Below, piece by piece: positions 7,469 to 15,539 of a stretch of 32,785 nt of DNA. Source of the DNA: Methylobacterium platani (GTDB taxonomy: Bacteria; Pseudomonadota; Alphaproteobacteria; Rhizobiales; Beijerinckiaceae); NCBI RefSeq assembly GCF_001653715.1, contig NZ_LWHQ01000061.1, positions 1-32,785 of the forward strand, given 5' to 3'. A program made the position numbers and the translations under genes. The notes below the pieces were generated by a model. That model made no database searches, was not told the origin of the DNA, and was given only the letters and a program-made list of their open reading frames with translations. The first letter of the stretch is position 1; every line of letters starts with the position of its first letter.

Positions 7469-7921
7469 TCACGCCTTCTTCTGCCAGCGGCCGCGCTCGT
7501 CCTGCTGCCAGTAGGCGACGCTGTGGCCGGCCTCCTTGGCGCCGCGCCACTGCTCGCGGGCGTGCAGCAGGGCGTCCTGGTCGGTGCCGTCGAACAGGAT
7601 GCAGATGCGCTGGTACTCCGCCGCGTCGTCCGGCAGGGCGGCGCCCTCGACCAGGAAGCGGATCGAGGCGGCGTTCGGGTTCACGTCGCGCAGGGTCAGC
7701 ACCACCGGCTGGGTCGCGCAATCGGGATCGCGGTCGGTGCCGTGGGGCAGGAAGCTCTCGTCCGAGAAGATCCAGAGATGGTCGTCGAGGGCCTGCAGCC
7801 GCTCCTCGCTCGTCGCCTGCACGGCGACGCGCCATTGCCGCTCCAGGGATTTCTCCAGGAGGCTCGGCAGCACCTGTTCCAGGGGCTGGCGCTGCATGTG
7901 GTAGAACAGGATCTCGGTCAC
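7469..7921 (-). CDS. holC: DNA polymerase III subunit chi
   Basis: 150 residues starting at a GTG (7921). The N-terminus TEILFYHMQRQPLEQVLPSLLEKSLERQWRVAV matches the chi fold pattern. DDHLWIFSDESFLPHG follows, the family's signature tryptophan/serine-rich segment. PVVLTLRDVNPN, RICILFDG and a C-terminal HSVAYWQQDERGRWQKKA complete it. Chi bridges the clamp loader and single-stranded DNA-binding protein at the replication fork. Length is normal for alphaproteobacterial HolC. It is 70 nt downstream of mutA and on the same strand, but a GC-rich hairpin lies between them. No pepA neighbour, common in other genomes, is present. Confidence 0.92.
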   Translation of the reverse strand: MTEILFYHMQRQPLEQVLPSLLEKSLERQWRVAVQATSEERLQALDDHLWIFSDESFLPHGTDRDPDCATQPVVLTLRDVNPNAASIRFLVEGAALPDDAAEYQRICILFDGTDQDALLHAREQWRGAKEAGHSVAYWQQDERGRWQKKA

Positions 7922-7942
7922 GGTTCACTGAGATAGGGCGCC

Positions 7943-7966
7943 CGGGGCCGGACGGTACCGGCCCCG
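7943..7966 (-). terminator. GC-rich hairpin between mutA and holC
   Basis: CGGGGCCGG and CCGGCCCCG form a perfect 9-bp stem with loop ACGGTA, extendable outward with one bulged G. It follows the mutA stop by about 25 nt. There is no U-run, so it may be a weak terminator or an mRNA-stabilising structure. Confidence 0.45.
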
Positions 7967-7991
7967 GGGCGCGATGGATCGGCGCCGGGCG

Positions 7992-9803
7992 TCAAGCCGC
8001 GTCCTGGACCTGCCGCAGCAGCTTCACCAGGTCGCAGCCGGCATGGAGGTCGTGGGCGACGCCCGCCGCCCGCAGGGCGCCTTCGAGCTCGCCCGGCTTG
8101 CCCGCGAGGATGAGGGTGGCAGCGCCGGCGGCCCGCAGGGCCTCGGCGGCCGGGACCGCCTCCTCGGCATAGACCGCGTCCGACGAGCACAGGCAGGCGA
8201 GCCGCGTGCCCGATTCCCGGAAGGCCGCCGCCATGGCGGCGTGGTCGGGGAAGCCCTCGTTCGTCACCGCCTCGATGCCGCCGGCCTCGAAGGCGTTGCG
8301 GGCGAAGGTGGCGCGGGTGTTGAAGGCGCTCAAGGGTCCGAGATTGGCCAGGAACACCCGCGGGCGCTTCCCCGTCCGGGCGAGGATCGCGTCGGAGGCG
8401 TCGCGCAGGGCCTCGTAGGCTTCGGCGAGGCGCCGGGACGGAAGCGCGCCCTCCGGCACCGGCTCGGCCGCGGGGGCCGGCGCCAGCACCGCGACGGGGG
8501 CCTCGTGCAGGTCCGGGAACTCGCTGGTGCCGGTGATCGGCTGGCGCCGGGTGGCGAGGTCCCCGTCGCGGGTCCGGCGCAGGGTCGCGAGGCGGTCGGC
8601 GAGCGCGCCCGAGCGCAGGCTCCCGGCAATGCCCCCTTCCCGCTCGATCGCCTGGAACAGCGCCCAGGCCTCGGTGCATAGCGCCTCGGTCAGGGCCTCG
8701 AAGCCGCCGGCCCCGGCGGCCGGATCGGCGACGCGCCAGAGGTTGGCCTCGTCGAGGAGGACGTGCTGGGTGTTGCGGGCGCAGCGGCGCGCGAAGGCGT
8801 CGGGCAGCCCGAGCGCCGCGGTGAAGGGCAGCACCGTGATCGCGTCGGCCCCGCCGAGGCCGGCCGAGAAGGCGGCGGTCGTCGCCCGCAGCATGTTGAC
8901 CCAGGGGTCGCGCTTCGTGGTGCTGCGCCAGGCGGTCTCGGCATGCAGGCGGACCGGCGCGGGCGTCAGGCCGCAGGCCTCCTCGATCCGGGCCCAGAGC
9001 CGGCGAAGCGCCCGGAACTTCGCCACGGTCAGGAACTCGTCGGCCTCGGCGACGAGCAGGAAGGACAGGGCGGCGCGGGCGCGCTCGAGCGGATGCCCGC
9101 CGGCGTCGAGCGCCCGCAGGGTCGCGAGCGCGCCGGACAGAACGGCGGCGAGTTCCAGCGCCTCCCCGGCCCCGGCCTCGTGGAACGGACGGGCATCGGC
9201 CAGGAAGGCGCGGCCGGCGAAGCCCTGCGCGTCGAGGTCGCGCAGGAGCGCCGCCGGGTCGGGCCAGGACGGCGCGGCGCCGGTCGCGGCCTGCACGGCG
9301 ACAGCATCGAGGCCGAGATCGATGTCGAGGGCGGCGAGGTCGTCGCCGCGCGACCGGGCGAGGGCGAGGAGCGCCCGGGCGGTCTCGGGTCCCGCCGCGC
9401 CGGCATCGAGCCGCAGCCCGATCAGCGGCAGCATCACGCCGTCGAGCGCCGCCGCGAGGCCGTCAGGTCCGGGCAGGCCGAAGCCGCGGGCGGCGGGGGC
9501 GCCGGCGATCACCAGGGTCAGGGCGTCGGCCCCGCCCTCGAGGTCGGTCAGGGCGAGCGCGTTGGCCTCGGCGGGATCGGGATGGTCGACCCGCTGGCTC
9601 ACCCGCCAGCGGCCGGGCGCCGCGCGGCCGGGCTGGGGGGCGGCCTCGGCGGCCGGGTAGAGCGGCGCGACCCGGATCCCGTCCGGGGTGCGGCGCACCA
9701 GGCGCTTGTCGAAATCGGCACCCTTGAGTACCCCGTCGACCAGGGCACGCCACTGCGCCTCCGTGGCGGCCGGAAACGCGGCGGCGAGCGTCGTATCGTC
9801 CAT
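7992..9803 (-). CDS. mutA: Methylmalonyl-CoA mutase small (beta) subunit
   Basis: 603 residues from the ATG at 9803, preceded by GAGGA; an in-frame GTG at 9830 is less convincing. The N-terminal half has the mutase TIM-barrel sequence: FPAATEAQWRALVDGVLKGADFDKRL, DGIRVAPLYP, LRLDAGAAGPE, and TTKRDPWVNMLRATTAAFSAGLGGADAITVLPF, highly typical of the family. The C-terminal domain has the cobalamin-binding fold but not the DxHxxG cobalt-ligand motif; FLANLGPLSAFNTRATF stands in its place, as expected for the non-catalytic subunit. The partner large subunit (mutB) is not in the window. The heterodimer interconverts methylmalonyl-CoA and succinyl-CoA, a step of the ethylmalonyl-CoA and propionate pathways. 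Confidence 0.93.
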   Translation of the reverse strand: MDDTTLAAAFPAATEAQWRALVDGVLKGADFDKRLVRRTPDGIRVAPLYPAAEAAPQPGRAAPGRWRVSQRVDHPDPAEANALALTDLEGGADALTLVIAGAPAARGFGLPGPDGLAAALDGVMLPLIGLRLDAGAAGPETARALLALARSRGDDLAALDIDLGLDAVAVQAATGAAPSWPDPAALLRDLDAQGFAGRAFLADARPFHEAGAGEALELAAVLSGALATLRALDAGGHPLERARAALSFLLVAEADEFLTVAKFRALRRLWARIEEACGLTPAPVRLHAETAWRSTTKRDPWVNMLRATTAAFSAGLGGADAITVLPFTAALGLPDAFARRCARNTQHVLLDEANLWRVADPAAGAGGFEALTEALCTEAWALFQAIEREGGIAGSLRSGALADRLATLRRTRDGDLATRRQPITGTSEFPDLHEAPVAVLAPAPAAEPVPEGALPSRRLAEAYEALRDASDAILARTGKRPRVFLANLGPLSAFNTRATFARNAFEAGGIEAVTNEGFPDHAAMAAAFRESGTRLACLCSSDAVYAEEAVPAAEALRAAGAATLILAGKPGELEGALRAAGVAHDLHAGCDLVKLLRQVQDAA

Positions 9804-9878
9804 GGCGGGGTCCTCGTGGCGCGTGTTCACTCCCTAAAGCCAGGACATAGCCGCGCCACCCGCCATTGGTCGAGGTCC

Positions 9879-9901
9879 CCCGGAGGCGGAAAGCCTCCGG
9901 G
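9879..9901 (-). terminator. Hairpin terminator after uppP
   Basis: CCCGGAGGC/GCCTCCGGG forms a perfect 9-bp stem with a 5-nt loop, starting 8 nt downstream of the uppP stop. The U-run is missing, as is frequent in GC-rich genomes, so termination efficiency is uncertain. Confidence 0.55.
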
Positions 9902-9908
9902 AGCGCGC

Positions 9909-10712
9909 TCAGCCGAACACGATCAGCCCGGCGAAGCCCGCCGCGCCGACCAGGATGCGCCACCAGGCAAACAGCGCGAAGCCGTGGCGGGAGACGTAGT
10001 CGAGGAGCTTGCGGACCACGAACAGCGCCGACAGGAACGCCACCACGAAGCCGATCGCGATCAGCCCGACATCGTCCTTCGACAGGTTCTTGTAGTTGTC
10101 GAGCAGGTCCTTGGCGAAGGCGCCGGCCATGGTGGGCATCGCGAGGTAGAACGAGAACTCGGTGGCGGCGCGCTTGCCCGAGCCCATCAGCATCGCGCCG
10201 ACGATGGTGGCGCCGGAGCGCGAGACGCCGGGGATCATCGCCAGGCACTGGAAGAACCCGATCTTCAGCGCCATCGGCAGCGAGTACTGGTGCACGTCGT
10301 CGTATTTCTGTTCGATCTCGGTCTCGTCGATGACGAGGAGGACGAGGCCGCCGGCGACCAGCGTGGAGCAGATGATCCACGGGTTGAACAGGTAGAACTT
10401 GATATACTTCGAGAACAGGCCGCCGATGACCGCGGCGGGCAGGAACGCGATCAGGATCGCCAGGATGAAGCGCCGCGCGCTCGGATCGCGGGGCGCGCGC
10501 CGCAGCAGGTCGAGGAGCTGGCGGAAATAGACCCCGACGATCGCCAGGATCGCGCCGAGCTGGATCAGCACCTCGAAGGTGTTGTTCGGCGATTCGAAGC
10601 CGATGAAGTGGCCGACGAGGAGCTGGTGGCCGGTGGAGGAGACCGGGATGAACTCGGTCGCGCCCTCGACGAGGGCGAGCACCACGGCCTTGCCGATGCT
10701 GGCGACGTCCAT
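9909..10712 (-). CDS. uppP: Undecaprenyl-diphosphatase
   Basis: 267 residues starting at 10712 behind GGGGAG; the open frame continues upstream but that part lacks family sequence. The N-terminal motif EGATEFIPVSSTGH (residues 16-29) and the second motif PGVSRSGATI are the paired active-site signatures of BacA/UppP. About eight hydrophobic helices fit the inner-membrane enzyme, and the length matches the family. It dephosphorylates undecaprenyl pyrophosphate to regenerate the carrier lipid for peptidoglycan and other surface polymers, and overproduction gives bacitracin resistance. The gene is divergent from fzlA, placing an envelope-synthesis gene next to a division regulator. It is separated from mutA by a hairpin, so probably a single-gene unit. 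Confidence 0.96.
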   Translation of the reverse strand: MDVASIGKAVVLALVEGATEFIPVSSTGHQLLVGHFIGFESPNNTFEVLIQLGAILAIVGVYFRQLLDLLRRAPRDPSARRFILAILIAFLPAAVIGGLFSKYIKFYLFNPWIICSTLVAGGLVLLVIDETEIEQKYDDVHQYSLPMALKIGFFQCLAMIPGVSRSGATIVGAMLMGSGKRAATEFSFYLAMPTMAGAFAKDLLDNYKNLSKDDVGLIAIGFVVAFLSALFVVRKLLDYVSRHGFALFAWWRILVGAAGFAGLIVFG

Positions 10713-11185
10713 CACCGCGCTCCCCGGCTGGTAACCGTGCCGCGGGCGGGCCGGCCCGCCTCCCGTGTCGCCGTCGTCATGTCGCGTGCTCTCGTGGTCG
10801 CGCCGCGCGGGGTCGTCGACCGCGTCCGGCGGGAAGAAACGGGGGATCGGGAATCGACGGAAAGCGCCGGGCCCGCTCGGTACGCGCCGGTACGGCGCCA
10901 CCTCTGTGGCAAGTCTGTGGTGGGCAGGGCTTCGGTGAGCCAGTCTCCGGGTGGGGACGTCCGCGATGCGCCGGAGCCCGGATCGCTCCGGCCTCGCCGC
11001 GAATCCTCGCACCGGCAGGGTTGAGGCTCGGTTACCAGCCCCTCACAGCCGTGTTAAGGATGGCGAAAGACATCGATGAACCGGTGACCGGACGTTAATC
11101 ACGCGCGGGTCATTCCGGTCCCATACGACCAACCGCGAGCCGACCTTCCAGGCCAGCCGACGGACGCAGCGCGAAACGGCCCCGC
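10713..11185. promoter_or_regulatory. 473-bp divergent intergenic region uppP/fzlA
   Basis: No convincing gene lies here; the frame open upstream of uppP gives only Arg/Pro-rich sequence. The region should hold promoters for both divergent genes. Two TTAA-containing patches, GTTAAGGATG (11053-11062) and GACGTTAATC (11091-11100), are candidates for cell-cycle control, but their spacing does not fit a TTAA-N7-TTAA CtrA box. I cannot place promoters with confidence. Confidence 0.4.
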
Positions 11186-11878
11186 ATGGCGACGCTCCAC
11201 CACTCCTCGTTCTGCCCGCATTCCCGCTTCGTGCGGCTGATCATGGCCGAGATGGGCATGGAGCCCCAGCTCGTCGAAGAACGCCCCTGGGAACGCCGGG
11301 AGGAGTTCCTGGTGATGAATCCCGCCGGCACCACCCCGGTGCTGGTCGAGGAGGGCGGCCTCGCGGTGCCGGGGAGCGGCGTGATCGCCGAATACCTCGA
11401 CGAGACCCGGGGCCTCGGCCTGAGCGGCCTCCGGCTGCTGCCGGAATCCCCGGCGGCCCGGGTCGAGGTGCGCCGCCTGCTCGACTGGTTCCTGCAGAAG
11501 TTCGACCAGGAGGTGACCGGCTACCTCGTCACCGAGAAGATCCACAAGCGCTTCATGACCTCGCAGCACGGCGGCGGTCCCCCGGACATGAACGCGATCC
11601 GGGCGGCGCGCAGCAACGTGCGCTACCACCTCAAATACATCGGCTACCTGATCTCGCGCCGGAACTGGCTGGCGGGCAGCCAATTGACCTACGCGGATCT
11701 CGCCGCGGCGGCGCACCTCTCCTGCGTCGACTATCTCGGCGACGTGCCCTGGGACGAGGACGAGATGGCGAGGAACTGGTACGCGCGGGTGAAGTCCCGC
11801 CCGTCCTTCCGCAGCCTGCTCGCCGACCGGGTGGCCGGGATGGCCCCGGCCGACCATTACGCGGATCTCGACTTCTGA
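11186..11878 (+). CDS. fzlA: GST-fold division protein, probable FzlA
   Basis: 230 residues with a thioredoxin-like N-terminal domain (TLHHSSFCPHSRFVRLIMAEMG, VMNPAGTTPVLVEEGGLAVPGSGVIAEYL) and an all-helical C-terminal GST domain (NWLAGSQLTYADLAAAAHLSCVDYLGDVPWDEDE, WYARVKSRPSFRSLLAD). It ends in an acidic/aromatic tail, PADHYADLDF. Trp35 in ERPWERREE and this tail resemble FzlA, the alphaproteobacterial GST-homologue that binds FtsZ filaments and couples them to septal wall synthesis. An ordinary GST is the alternative. Placement next to uppP and queG in plus orientation supports FzlA. The stop overlaps a possible CTG start of queG. Confidence in the GST fold is very high, and good for FzlA. 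Confidence 0.82.
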   Translation: MATLHHSSFCPHSRFVRLIMAEMGMEPQLVEERPWERREEFLVMNPAGTTPVLVEEGGLAVPGSGVIAEYLDETRGLGLSGLRLLPESPAARVEVRRLLDWFLQKFDQEVTGYLVTEKIHKRFMTSQHGGGPPDMNAIRAARSNVRYHLKYIGYLISRRNWLAGSQLTYADLAAAAHLSCVDYLGDVPWDEDEMARNWYARVKSRPSFRSLLADRVAGMAPADHYADLDF

Positions 11879-13059
11879 ACCCCGGACAATCGAGACCCGG
11901 GCGCCTCGCGCCCGAGGCCCTGCGGGGCTTCCTGGAGACCCGCGCCCGCGCCCTCGGCTTCGACGCGCTCGCGGTGACGCGGCCCGACGCGGTGCCGGCC
12001 CTGCCCGAGCGCCTGGCCGCCTGGCTCGCCGCCGGCCATCACGGTGACATGGGCTGGATGGAGGAGCGCACGGGCGAACGGGCGGATCCGCGCCGCCTGT
12101 GGCCCGAGGTTCGCAGCATCGTGATGGTGGGCGCCAATGCCGGGCCGGACGGCGACCCGCTGGCGGCGCTCGGCGATCCGTCGCGCGGGTCGATCTCGGT
12201 CTACGCGCGGCGGCGCGACTATCACGACGTCGTCAAGGGCAAGCTGAAGGAGCTCGGCGGCGCCTTCGCGGCCAAGGCGGGGGTGAAGGTCAAGGTCTTC
12301 GTCGACACCGCGCCGGTGATGGAGAAGCCGCTCGCCGCCGCCGCCGGCCTCGGCTGGCAGGGCAAGCACAGCGTGCTGGTGTCGCGGGATTTCGGCAACT
12401 GGCTGCTCCTCGGCGCGATCTACACCACGGCCGAGCTCGCCCCGGACGCGCCCGAGGCCGACCGTTGCGGCCGCTGCCGGCGCTGCCTCGACGCCTGCCC
12501 GACCGACGCGCTCCCGGCGCCCTACCGGCTGGATGCGCGGCGCTGCCTCGCCTACCTGACGATCGAGCATGAGGGGCCGATCCCGGAGGAGTTCCGGGCG
12601 CCGATGGGCAACCGGGTGTTCGGCTGCGACGATTGCCTGGCCGTCTGTCCGTGGAACAAGTTCGCACAAGCGGCCCGCGAGGCGCGGCTTTCCGCCCGCG
12701 CGGACCTGGCGGCCCCCGCCCTCGCCGAGCTCGCTCGCCTCGACGATGCGGGCTTCCGGGCGCGCTTCGCCGGCACGCCGGTCAAGCGCACCGGGCGCGA
12801 CCGCTTCCTGCGCAACGTGCTGATCGCGATCGGCAATTCGGGCGATGCGGCCTTGGCCGGAGAGGCCCTGCGGCTCCTCGACGATCCCGCCCCGTTGGTG
12901 CGCGGCATGGCGGTGTGGGCGCTCGCCCGCCTCGGGCGCCTGCCCCCGGCCCCGGACGACGAGCGGGACCCGGACGTGCTCGCCGAATGGGCGCGCGCGA
13001 AAAATCCGGGCGTCCGGAGGGCGAGCCCTCTGGCGGGTGCGGGGCGGCGCCCTGCATAA
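11875..13059 (+). CDS. queG: Epoxyqueuosine reductase QueG (start uncertain: CTG 11875 or GTG 11974)
   Basis: QueG is a cobalamin- and [4Fe-4S]-dependent enzyme that reduces epoxyqueuosine to queuosine in tRNA wobble position 34. Numbered from GTG 11974, VDTAPVMEKPLAAAAGLGW (catalytic Asp111) is followed by ferredoxin cysteines DRCGRCRRCLDACPTDAL (C165, C168, C171, C175), then Cys191 and GCDDCLAVCPWNKF (C218, C221, C225), two clusters. A C-terminal HEAT-like segment (LIAIGNSGDAALAGEALRLL) is normal for QueG. In-frame homologous sequence lies upstream of the GTG (EALRGFLETRARALGFDALAV corresponds to the usual first helix and strand). The only candidate upstream start is CTG at 11875, which overlaps the fzlA stop as CTGA. 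No ATG, GTG or TTG is available further upstream within the fzlA 3' end. Confidence 0.92.
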   Translation: MNPGQSRPGRLAPEALRGFLETRARALGFDALAVTRPDAVPALPERLAAWLAAGHHGDMGWMEERTGERADPRRLWPEVRSIVMVGANAGPDGDPLAALGDPSRGSISVYARRRDYHDVVKGKLKELGGAFAAKAGVKVKVFVDTAPVMEKPLAAAAGLGWQGKHSVLVSRDFGNWLLLGAIYTTAELAPDAPEADRCGRCRRCLDACPTDALPAPYRLDARRCLAYLTIEHEGPIPEEFRAPMGNRVFGCDDCLAVCPWNKFAQAAREARLSARADLAAPALAELARLDDAGFRARFAGTPVKRTGRDRFLRNVLIAIGNSGDAALAGEALRLLDDPAPLVRGMAVWALARLGRLPPAPDDERDPDVLAEWARAKNPGVRRASPLAGAGRRPA

Positions 13060-13092
13060 GACCGCACATCCCCTGGGTTAAGGCGCGGTCGC

Positions 13093-13929
13093 ATGAACCT
13101 GTTCGTTTTCGGGCTCGGCTACACGGCCGGCCATTTCGTGGCGCGCGAGCGCGCCCGCTTCGCCGCCGTGACCGCCACCCGCCAGTCGCCGGCCGCGATC
13201 GACGGGGTGACGGTGCGGGTGTTCTCGCCCGGAGAGACCGATCCGCGGATCGCCGGGGACCTCGCGCGGGCCGACGCGATCCTGGTGTCGATCCCGCCGG
13301 ATTCCGGCCACGACCCGGCGCTCCACGCCTTCTCCGATGCCATCGCGGCCGGCCCGGCGCGGTGGATCGGCTATCTCTCGACGATCGGGGTCTACGGCGA
13401 CCAGGGCGGCGCCTGGATCGACGAGGCGACGCCGCCGGCCCCCACCCACCAGCGCACCCGCGACCGGGTGGCGGCGGAGGATGCGTGGCTCGCGCTCGGC
13501 GCCCGCACGGGCAAGGCGGTGCAGGTGTTCCGGTTGTCGGGCATCTACGGGCCGGGGCGCAACGCCTTCGAGAAGCTGCGGCAGGGCAAGGCGCAGCGCA
13601 TCGTCAAGCCGGGCCAGGTGTTCAACCGCATCCACGTCGACGACATCGCGACGACGCTGGCCGCCTCCCTCGACCGGCCGCGCCCGGGGGCGGTCTACGC
13701 CGTCACCGACGACGAGCCGGCCCCGCCGCAGGACGTCACGGCCTTCGCGGCCGAGCTTGCCGGCCTGCCCCTGCCGCCGGCGGTCGATTTCGACACGGCC
13801 AGCCTCAGTCCGATGGCGCGCAGCTTCTACGGCGAGAACAAGCGGGTGCGGAACCGGCTGATCCGGGAGGAGCTGGGGGTCGAGCTGGCCTATCCGACGT
13901 ACCGGGAGGGATTGCGGGGGTTGGTGTAG
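13093..13929 (+). CDS. SDR-family NAD(P)-binding protein (YeeZ-like)
   Basis: 278 residues with an N-terminal Rossmann motif MNLFVFGLGYTAGHFVA (GxGYT variant), a mid-domain IGYLSTIGVYGDQGG with the Ser/Tyr pair of extended SDRs, and FRLSGIYGPGRNAFEKL. RIHVDDIATTL and AVTDDEPAP follow, as in nucleotide-sugar-epimerase-like proteins. The family is reported as NAD(P)-dependent oxidoreductase/epimerase, but the substrate is unknown. It follows queG by 33 nt with AAGG upstream of the ATG, and is probably the last gene of the fzlA-queG operon. A link to division or tRNA modification is speculative. Confidence 0.85.
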   Translation: MNLFVFGLGYTAGHFVARERARFAAVTATRQSPAAIDGVTVRVFSPGETDPRIAGDLARADAILVSIPPDSGHDPALHAFSDAIAAGPARWIGYLSTIGVYGDQGGAWIDEATPPAPTHQRTRDRVAAEDAWLALGARTGKAVQVFRLSGIYGPGRNAFEKLRQGKAQRIVKPGQVFNRIHVDDIATTLAASLDRPRPGAVYAVTDDEPAPPQDVTAFAAELAGLPLPPAVDFDTASLSPMARSFYGENKRVRNRLIREELGVELAYPTYREGLRGLV

Positions 13930-14115
13930 CGGGAAGCCCTCCGGCGCTTGGACCGGGGCACCATGACCGCGTCTGCGAATCCCCTGGTCGGCGGTGGGCG
14001 GCTCGGGCCGGCTCGACCGTCGTCGGCTGCCCTGCCCGACCCTTGAGGCGACGATCGGGCCTTTCGAAGAGAGGCGCGGAACCGCACGGCCTCGTGGCCG
14101 CCGCTGCGGTCGACG

Positions 14116-14730
14116 TTACGGCCGCCCGGTCAACCACGTCTTCGCCCGCACCAGATCCGCCTGAGACAGGCCGTGGCCGGCCGGCAGCACCTCGTGGGTG
14201 ACGGCGGCGCCCGCCTCCTCGAGCGTCGCGGCGAGGCGCGCGGCGTTGTCGGCCGGCACGATCGGGTCCATCCGGCCCGACAGGATCAGCACCGGCTCAC
14301 CCGAGAGCCGCGCCGCCGGCGGGCCGGCGAGCGGCACCATGGCCCGCAGGAGCACGGCGCCGGCGAGCACGCCCGGATGCAGCAGCATCAGGGCGGCGGC
14401 GATGTTGGCGCCGTTCGAGAAGCCGACGGCGAGCGGTGCGGCGATCCCGTACTCCGCCCGCGCCGCGGTGACGAAGGCGGCGAGATCGCCCGCCCGGCGC
14501 GCCACGTCGGCCTCGTCGAAGACGCCCTCGGCGAGGCGGCGGAAGAAGCGCGGCGCCCCGCCCTCCAGCACCTGGCCGCGGGGCGAGAGCAGGGCCGCCC
14601 CGGGCGACAGGGCCCGGCCGAGGGGCAGGAGGTCGTCCTCGTCGCCCCCGGTGCCGTGCAGGAGGAGGAGCGGAACGGCGGCCGGGTCGCCGGCGGGCTC
14701 GAAGCGGTGCTGGAGCGACAGGGCGGCCAT
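14116..14730 (-). CDS. Alpha/beta hydrolase, phospholipase/carboxylesterase family
   Basis: 204 residues, a compact serine esterase of the YpfH/EstB type. PLLLLHGTGGDEDDLLPLGRAL provides the oxyanion region. The nucleophile is Ser105 in GFSNGA, the acid Asp155 in SGRMDPIVP, and the base His186 in PAGHGLSQAD, a complete triad. There is no signal peptide, so it is cytoplasmic. GGAGG precedes the ATG. It is 19 nt downstream of the aldolase gene and is likely the last gene of a three-gene operon with a GST and the aldolase. The natural ester substrate is unknown. Confidence 0.9.
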   Translation of the reverse strand: MAALSLQHRFEPAGDPAAVPLLLLHGTGGDEDDLLPLGRALSPGAALLSPRGQVLEGGAPRFFRRLAEGVFDEADVARRAGDLAAFVTAARAEYGIAAPLAVGFSNGANIAAALMLLHPGVLAGAVLLRAMVPLAGPPAARLSGEPVLILSGRMDPIVPADNAARLAATLEEAGAAVTHEVLPAGHGLSQADLVRAKTWLTGRP

Positions 14731-14749
14731 CGGGGATCCTCCGGATTGC

Positions 14750-15514
14750 TCAGGCGCCGAACAGCTTGGCGACCCGCTGCGTCTCGCGGGCGAGCAGGAA
14801 GGCGTCGCCGGCCACCGCCACGAAGCCGAACCCGGCCTCGAACTGGGCCTTGGCGCTCGCCTCGCCGAAGTCGAGCAGGCCCGCCGCCTTGCCGGCCCCG
14901 CGGATCCGCGGCAGCGCCGCCGCGATCGCCTCGCGCACCGGGGCCGCGCCGGGCTGTCCGAGATGGCCCATGCTGGCGGCGAGGTCGTTGGGGCCGATGA
15001 ACACGCCGTCGACCCCCTCCACCGCGGCGATCTCGCCGGCGGCCTCGAGTGCCTCCCGGGTCTCGACCTGCACGATCACGCAGACCTCGTCGCCCGAGCG
15101 GGCGTGGTAGTCCGGCCGCAATCCGTAGCCGGTGGCGCGCGAGGTGCCGGCGAAGCCCCGGATGCCGTGCGGCGGGTAGCGCGTCGCCGCGACGGCTCGG
15201 CGCGCCTCCTCGGCGCCCTGCACGAACGGGAACATCAGCGAGCGGGCGCCCTGGTCGAGCAGGCGCTTGACCATGACCGGCTCGTTCCACGGCACCCGCA
15301 CCACCGGCTCGGCGGTGCCGCCCTCGGCCGCCCGCAGGTGGTCGACGACGGTGATGAGGTCGTTCGGCGAATGCTCCATGTCGATGAGCATCCAGGCGAA
15401 ACCGGCGCCGGCGGCGAGCTCGGTGATGCCGGGCGAGCCGGTGGTCATCCACAGGCCGGCCTGGCGCCGGTTCTCGGCGAGGGCGCGCTTGAACGGGTTG
15501 TCGAACGATCGCAT
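14750..15514 (-). CDS. HpcH/HpaI-family class II aldolase
   Basis: 254 residues with the pyruvate-aldolase pattern: GLWMTTGSPGITELAAGAGFAWMLIDMEHSPND (His48), VVRVPWNEPVMVKRLLDQGARSLMFPFVQ (Arg73), IVQVETREAL (Glu151, metal ligand) and GVFIGPNDLAASMGHLG (Asp177). This family cleaves 4-hydroxy-2-oxo acids, such as 4-hydroxy-2-oxoheptanedioate or 2-keto-3-deoxy sugar acids, to pyruvate and an aldehyde with a divalent metal. GGAAGGA precedes the ATG. Flanked at 25 nt and 19 nt by a GST and an esterase in the same direction, it may act in catabolism of an ester or aromatic-derived compound. Substrate specificity cannot be read from the sequence. Confidence 0.9.
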   Translation of the reverse strand: MRSFDNPFKRALAENRRQAGLWMTTGSPGITELAAGAGFAWMLIDMEHSPNDLITVVDHLRAAEGGTAEPVVRVPWNEPVMVKRLLDQGARSLMFPFVQGAEEARRAVAATRYPPHGIRGFAGTSRATGYGLRPDYHARSGDEVCVIVQVETREALEAAGEIAAVEGVDGVFIGPNDLAASMGHLGQPGAAPVREAIAAALPRIRGAGKAAGLLDFGEASAKAQFEAGFGFVAVAGDAFLLARETQRVAKLFGA

Positions 15515-15539
15515 GGCGTGTCCTTCCGATGGTGCCGGC

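Noticed and set aside
8763..11024. Open plus-strand frame of 753 codons
   Set aside because: Antisense to mutA and uppP; the composition is shadow-like and no domain is seen.
11053..11100. Possible CtrA box upstream of fzlA
   Set aside because: The two TTAA-containing sites are about 40 bp apart, not the TTAA-N7-TTAA spacing.
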